Shown: piece after piece, positions 61,701-64,000 of the stretch
Layout: each line of letters opens with the position of its first letter
How positions within the stretch are numbered: position 1 is the stretch's first letter
Assembly (NCBI GenBank): GCA_034521755.1
Contig: JAXHMB010000004.1
Coordinates: 310,001 to 374,000 of the forward strand
Source of the DNA: JAXHMB01 sp034521755
GTDB lineage: Bacteria > Bacteroidota > Rhodothermia > Balneolales > Balneolaceae
Direction: 5' to 3'
DNA: 64,000 bases
Translations under genes and position numbers: made by a program
The notes under the pieces: model-generated
What the model saw: only the letters and a program-made list of their open reading frames with translations
What the model was told of the DNA's origin: nothing
Databases searched by the model: none

Positions 61701-62116
61701 TTGTTAAAACCCTTATTGAAACCATGCGAAAAGAAGACAAGAAAATTAATGTTAAGTATGATCTGACTCCTGTCAATTTAAATATAAACCAGGCTATTCC
61801 CTGCTCGTTAATTGTAAATGAGATTGTGACAAACATCACCAAGCATGCATTTACGGACCAAAATAAGGGCGAAATTTTTGTAAAAGTTTACGGAGAGGAT
61901 ACCCTTGTAGTAGAAATAGAAGACAATGGAAAAGGCCTGCCCGACAATTTCAATAAAAACAAAAACGGACTGGGCCTGGGCCTCCAGCTCATTGAAACCC
62001 TTGCCACACAGCTCAATGCCAAATACGATTATTCTACTCTTGAAAAAGGCACAAAGTTCAAGCTGGAATTTGAAAAAGCTGACTTAAAGGGTACAGGAAA
62101 TGCGTTACTCACATAA
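58763..62116 (+). CDS. Receiver-PAS6-HisKA_2 sensor histidine kinase
   Basis: 1117 residues, soluble. Receiver (1-130; SILLDLTLPDTSGE; Lys in DYLLKDELN), then six PAS domains (about 135-260, 265-385, 390-510, 515-635, 640-760, 765-890). The fourth, GDFLQGPETDP, is LOV-like but lacks the flavin-binding Cys. HisKA_2 box ETLLMEIHHRVKNNLAVVSGMMQLQ (phospho-His) is followed by HATPase with NEIVTNITKHAF and GLGLGLQLIETLATQL. HisKA_2/HWE-type kinases often signal to receivers without output domains, such as those in this array. The end ADLKGTGNALLT is shared with the remnant at 48398. Confidence 0.92.
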   Translation: MAILEQNIHVLIIEDNPGDYVLIQEYLLEEAENPTIEHVKTFADAQKHLTEDNSFDSILLDLTLPDTSGETLVENIIDLAGQTPVIVLTGYENEQFGLKTLGMGIADYLLKDELNPYLLAKSISYSIERNRINQNLKKSEQQYRNLFDLSPLPKWVYDAETLKFLDVNQRAISHYGYTRDEFLSMTIRDIRPKEGIPAMEKAMENSLQAEGFYDAGTHTHRKKNGDLIQVHIRSKLITYGGRKAKIIIANDITQKIEAERELRLSEQRFKSLVQEGADMIAVLDEEGDYKYISANYEQITGWKPGELIGKNAFDYIYPEDRKTIQKVFQELQDNKQAKTPPFRFKHKEKGWMWIESTGRKLSEDAAIDGFIINSHDVTESIKREQKLQESLELYEYVTKATDDIIYDWDIENDNLKWDDSFREKFVYNIEGGTYTIQDWIQNVHPEDLEDAEASLYSTLEDSSQSKLEQEYRVQKKDGSYATVFERGFIIRNSSGQAERMIGSLQDITERKEYEEKLEELALVAAKTTDIIIITDPDERITWVNNAFEKLTGYSFDEAKEKIPGDFLQGPETDPATRKRLAEKIDRKESLQEVILNYSKSGEKYWLDLTIDPIFDDEGNCEGFIAIEKDVTEQIEQQRKLQESVNRYKTVSKATSDTIWDLDLEEDTIRYNSNIYNFFKYEEQQVDNAAEWWRDKLHPDDRQEVTQKLADAINNDTERLQFEYRFKTADGTYKYVYHRAFIIRDKHGKAQRIIGAMQDVTQQKEQKAKLRETNRENRLILESTAEGIYGIDTEGKCTFINKAASDMLGYRAEECIGKNMHKLIHHKYANGKHYPETECPIFVSKNDHESCRVTDDVFWRADGSCFDVEYTSNPMIEDGEIKGAVVAFSDIAERKQHERALNESLKEKETLLMEIHHRVKNNLAVVSGMMQLQAMEEESEEFKNKLLDSVARIHTMASIHELLYKSESFSKLAFDENIKRLVKTLIETMRKEDKKINVKYDLTPVNLNINQAIPCSLIVNEIVTNITKHAFTDQNKGEIFVKVYGEDTLVVEIEDNGKGLPDNFNKNKNGLGLGLQLIETLATQLNAKYDYSTLEKGTKFKLEFEKADLKGTGNALLT

Positions 62117-62330
62117 TAATCCACCGCCTCCTTCTCTTTCCGTTAATAAAAAATCCTCCAGAAGATCGGCTCCAATTAATGCGCTCCGCTCTATCGATAA
62201 ATAAATTACAGTAAAAATTGTATTTATATCCATTAAGCTGCTTTTTCAGCTAGTGCTTCAAAAACTATATTAATTTTGGTACAATATTGCCAAGTGCTGG
62301 TAAAATTTAATCCGAAAATTATGACTTATA

Positions 62331-62891
62331 ATGCCCGATTATCAAATTAAACTCATACAAACACTCGTACTCTTTATCATTTTTGTGGGAATCAGCCGGG
62401 TCGTGAAAAGACTAGTTAAGCGAACTTCCGGGAATTATGATTTTAGCAATCACCGCGAACAAATTACACTTAAGACTACCAATCTTATCAATTTTGGTAT
62501 TCTTATCCTATTAATAGCAGGTATTTGGGGACTGCAAGGAGCTGAGGTTATTACCTACATGACTTCGGTTCTAACGGTTATCGGGGTGGCCTTCTTTGCC
62601 CAATGGTCACTGCTTTCAAATATAACCTCAGGACTGATTCTATTTTTCAGCCATCCGCTAAAAATCGGTGATACCATTGAAGTTGTTGACAAAGATATCC
62701 CTCTTGTTGGAGAAGTTGAAAATATCTCTTTTTACTTTCTCTACATTAAAGATGAAAATGGTAAGGTTTTTACCATACCCAACAGCATTGCTATGCAAAA
62801 AACACTGGTTATTAAAGAAAGCAAAGAGCAAGATACAGAAATAACTGATCAACCAGAGGTAGGAGCTAGTTCAGGGGAAGCCACGCCCTAA
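62331..62891 (+). CDS. Small MscS-like mechanosensitive channel
   Basis: 186 residues. Two to three membrane segments (about 8-25, 52-70, and 76-100 YMTSVLTVIGVAFFAQWSLLSNITSGLILFF as pore helix), then the conserved beta domain HPLKIGDTIEVVDKDIPLVGEVENISFYFLYIKDENGKVFTIPNS. The long C-terminal domain of full-length MscS is absent; the tail is short and acidic. ATG at 62331. Distinct from the 279-residue channel at 49144. Confidence 0.88.
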   Translation: MPDYQIKLIQTLVLFIIFVGISRVVKRLVKRTSGNYDFSNHREQITLKTTNLINFGILILLIAGIWGLQGAEVITYMTSVLTVIGVAFFAQWSLLSNITSGLILFFSHPLKIGDTIEVVDKDIPLVGEVENISFYFLYIKDENGKVFTIPNSIAMQKTLVIKESKEQDTEITDQPEVGASSGEATP

Positions 62892-63031
62892 AGGTGACTC
62901 CCTTTTCTTAAGTAGCAGAAACCTCGATAGATCCTGCACATTAATTTATCAGACAACTCTTCTTATTAATACGCTCTGCAGAAAGTTTTGGATTTATCTG
63001 TTTATAAATTCTCCACAGTCATTATAAAAAA

Positions 63032-63064
63032 TAGCTGTTCGATAATAGCAGCTAAATTTTTATT
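63032..63064 (+). terminator. Possible weak terminator
   Basis: TAGCTG (63032-63037) pairs with CAGCTA (63049-63054) and is followed by an AATTTTTATTTT tract. It is 140 bp after the small MscS gene and only 45 bp before the next gene. Confidence 0.35.
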
Positions 63065-63108
63065 TTATAGTTAGTTAAAAGGTTTAATTAGAAAAAGGAG
63101 TTTTACTT

Positions 63109-63276
63109 ATGCCCAAGTGCGAATTGTACAAGGATCTGAAAGGACAATGGAGATGGCGACTGGTATCAAAAGATGGCGATATCAAGAACCACTCCGACGG
63201 TGGTTTTGAAGACAAGGAAGAGTGCCAAAAAGATGGCAAAGAAAACGGAGGATGCACCAGCTACAAGCGAGTTTAG
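63109..63276 (+). CDS. DUF1508 (YegP-like) small protein
   Basis: 55 residues from the ATG at 63109, preceded by AAAGGAG at a good distance. CELYKDLKGQWRWRLVSKDGD, then GGFEDKEECQKDG, matches one DUF1508 repeat unit (FELYKDKxGEWRWRL ... GYxSKxxCE). Members are short proteins of unknown biochemical role found in many bacteria and haloarchaea. Three cysteines, no export signal. Confidence 0.82.
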   Translation: MPKCELYKDLKGQWRWRLVSKDGDIKNHSDGGFEDKEECQKDGKENGGCTSYKRV

Positions 63277-63482
63277 CCTTTTCTTTTTATTTAATTTGAG
63301 CATTTAGTTTTTGACCGGATATACGTTCATACATCAAGTTAGACGAGACGCTATTTTTATTTTATAAAGTAATGCGGTGTAAATGTACTTATACTGTGCC
63401 TGGTAACTATATGATCAGGTTCATTCTTTATTTAAATTGGAATTCAATGTGTATCGCAGGCTAACAGTTTTATATCAACGCA

Positions 63483-63935
63483 ATGGAAGCATACAGCAAA
63501 ACTTATGAGGTGAGATGGTCGGATATGGACCCCAACCGTCACATGCGCCATTCCGTGTATAACGACTATGCCGCCCAGACAAGGGTTGGAATGTTCGCCG
63601 ATTTTGACCTCTCCATTACCGAAATCGGCTGCCTTGGCTTTGGACCTGTCTTGTTCCGGGAAGAGACCCAATTTCTGAGAGAAATAGATCTGCTTGAAAT
63701 CATCCGGGTCACATGTACATTAACAAAAATGCGCCGGGACGGCTCCCACTGGAGTTTTTTACATGAGATTTTCAAAGAGGGTGAAGACGATATCAAGGCG
63801 GCCCAAATCGTAGTTGATGGCGCCTGGCTGAATCTGGACAGCCGGAAACTGGGTATGCCAACTCCGGAGTTGCAGGATGTGATGAACCGATTTCCGAAAG
63901 CTACTACCTTCGAGTGGATAACTGATAAAACGTAA
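63483..63935 (+). CDS. 4HBT-type acyl-CoA thioesterase
   Basis: 150 residues from the ATG at 63483. Hotdog-fold landmarks: YEVRWSDMDPNRHMRHSVYNDYAAQTR (catalytic Asp in the WSDMDxNxHM motif), FREETQFLREIDLLEIIRVTCTL and SFLHEIFKEGEDDIKAAQIVVDGAWLNL. Expected to hydrolyse an acyl-CoA or aromatic thioester. Stands alone. The remaining 65 bp to the window end contain no recognised feature. Confidence 0.9.
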   Translation: MEAYSKTYEVRWSDMDPNRHMRHSVYNDYAAQTRVGMFADFDLSITEIGCLGFGPVLFREETQFLREIDLLEIIRVTCTLTKMRRDGSHWSFLHEIFKEGEDDIKAAQIVVDGAWLNLDSRKLGMPTPELQDVMNRFPKATTFEWITDKT

Positions 63936-64000
63936 CAGGCATTAAAAACAGTTAAATCAGAAATGCTCGCGAGTACTGTGGGTTTTGTCCGATCGACTCA

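Noticed and set aside
1..64000. Search for CRISPR arrays, IS elements, prophage modules and riboswitches
   Set aside because: No regularly spaced repeats, transposase or integrase motifs, phage structural genes or recognisable aptamers were seen by eye.

Overview
The window reads as chromosome of a member of the Balneolaeota/Rhodothermia-Bacteroidota group. This is inferred from gene content: a DUF2723 membrane protein, DUF4369/TlpA lipoproteins, a BspA-like repeat lipoprotein, RprX/RprY-type two-component genes, a DksA-like C4 zinc finger, sparse Shine-Dalgarno sequences and moderate, uneven GC. No rRNA, IS element, CRISPR array or complete prophage is visible. There is one intact tRNA (Arg, anticodon TCG) and one decayed tRNA.

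Layout. 0-10 kb is housekeeping: a partial phosphosulfolactate synthase, glycogen branching enzyme, a Na+/proline-type symporter with a 32-residue companion, glutamate dehydrogenase, a 2H phosphoesterase, small membrane proteins, dinB and queA. 10-14 kb holds a BspA-like lipoprotein with nine exact 75-bp units abutting a nitroreductase remnant, a PQQ-type sugar dehydrogenase and the tRNA. 14.9-32.7 kb is an envelope, redox and regulation region: a LytTR regulator with a secreted partner, an ECF sigma factor with a putative anti-sigma, an M23 peptidase, two serine hydrolases, a DUF411 copper-type protein, an RprX/RprY pair, DUF2723, three thioredoxin-fold proteins, a CPBP protease and a lone receiver. 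32.7-34.1 kb is decayed DNA with a DoxX pseudogene and a broken tRNA.

34-44 kb holds a methyltransferase, an MFS transporter and a DksA-like protein, then an inorganic-carbon locus: a LysR regulator, a 111-residue conserved protein, and dabB and dabA, each carrying one frameshift. Next to it lie an internally deleted isocitrate dehydrogenase gene and a DUF6671 fragment. 44-48 kb is a carboxymuconolactone-decarboxylase/flavodoxin/AraC cluster. 48.4-62.9 kb is a dense PAS histidine-kinase and response-regulator array, with an MscS-type channel at each end. The window closes with a DUF1508 protein and a 4HBT thioesterase.

Two regulatory patterns are not explained by the genes themselves. The first is a motif TTAA-N7-TTAA-N5-TTAA that occurs in the same orientation before five envelope/redox genes between 15.7 and 31.7 kb. 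It looks like the binding site of an OmpR/PhoB-type regulator, perhaps the RprY-like one encoded beside one copy. The second is a 57-bp AT-rich module present three times at the LysR/DAB locus, each copy pointing at its target: before the 111-residue gene, before dabB, and before the deleted isocitrate dehydrogenase gene.

Gene decay is unusually frequent. Several lesions are single-base indels in otherwise intact frames, so read-level checking is needed before calling those genes dead. The large deletions (icd, a PAS kinase, a LytTR copy, nitroreductase) are not explained by sequencing error.
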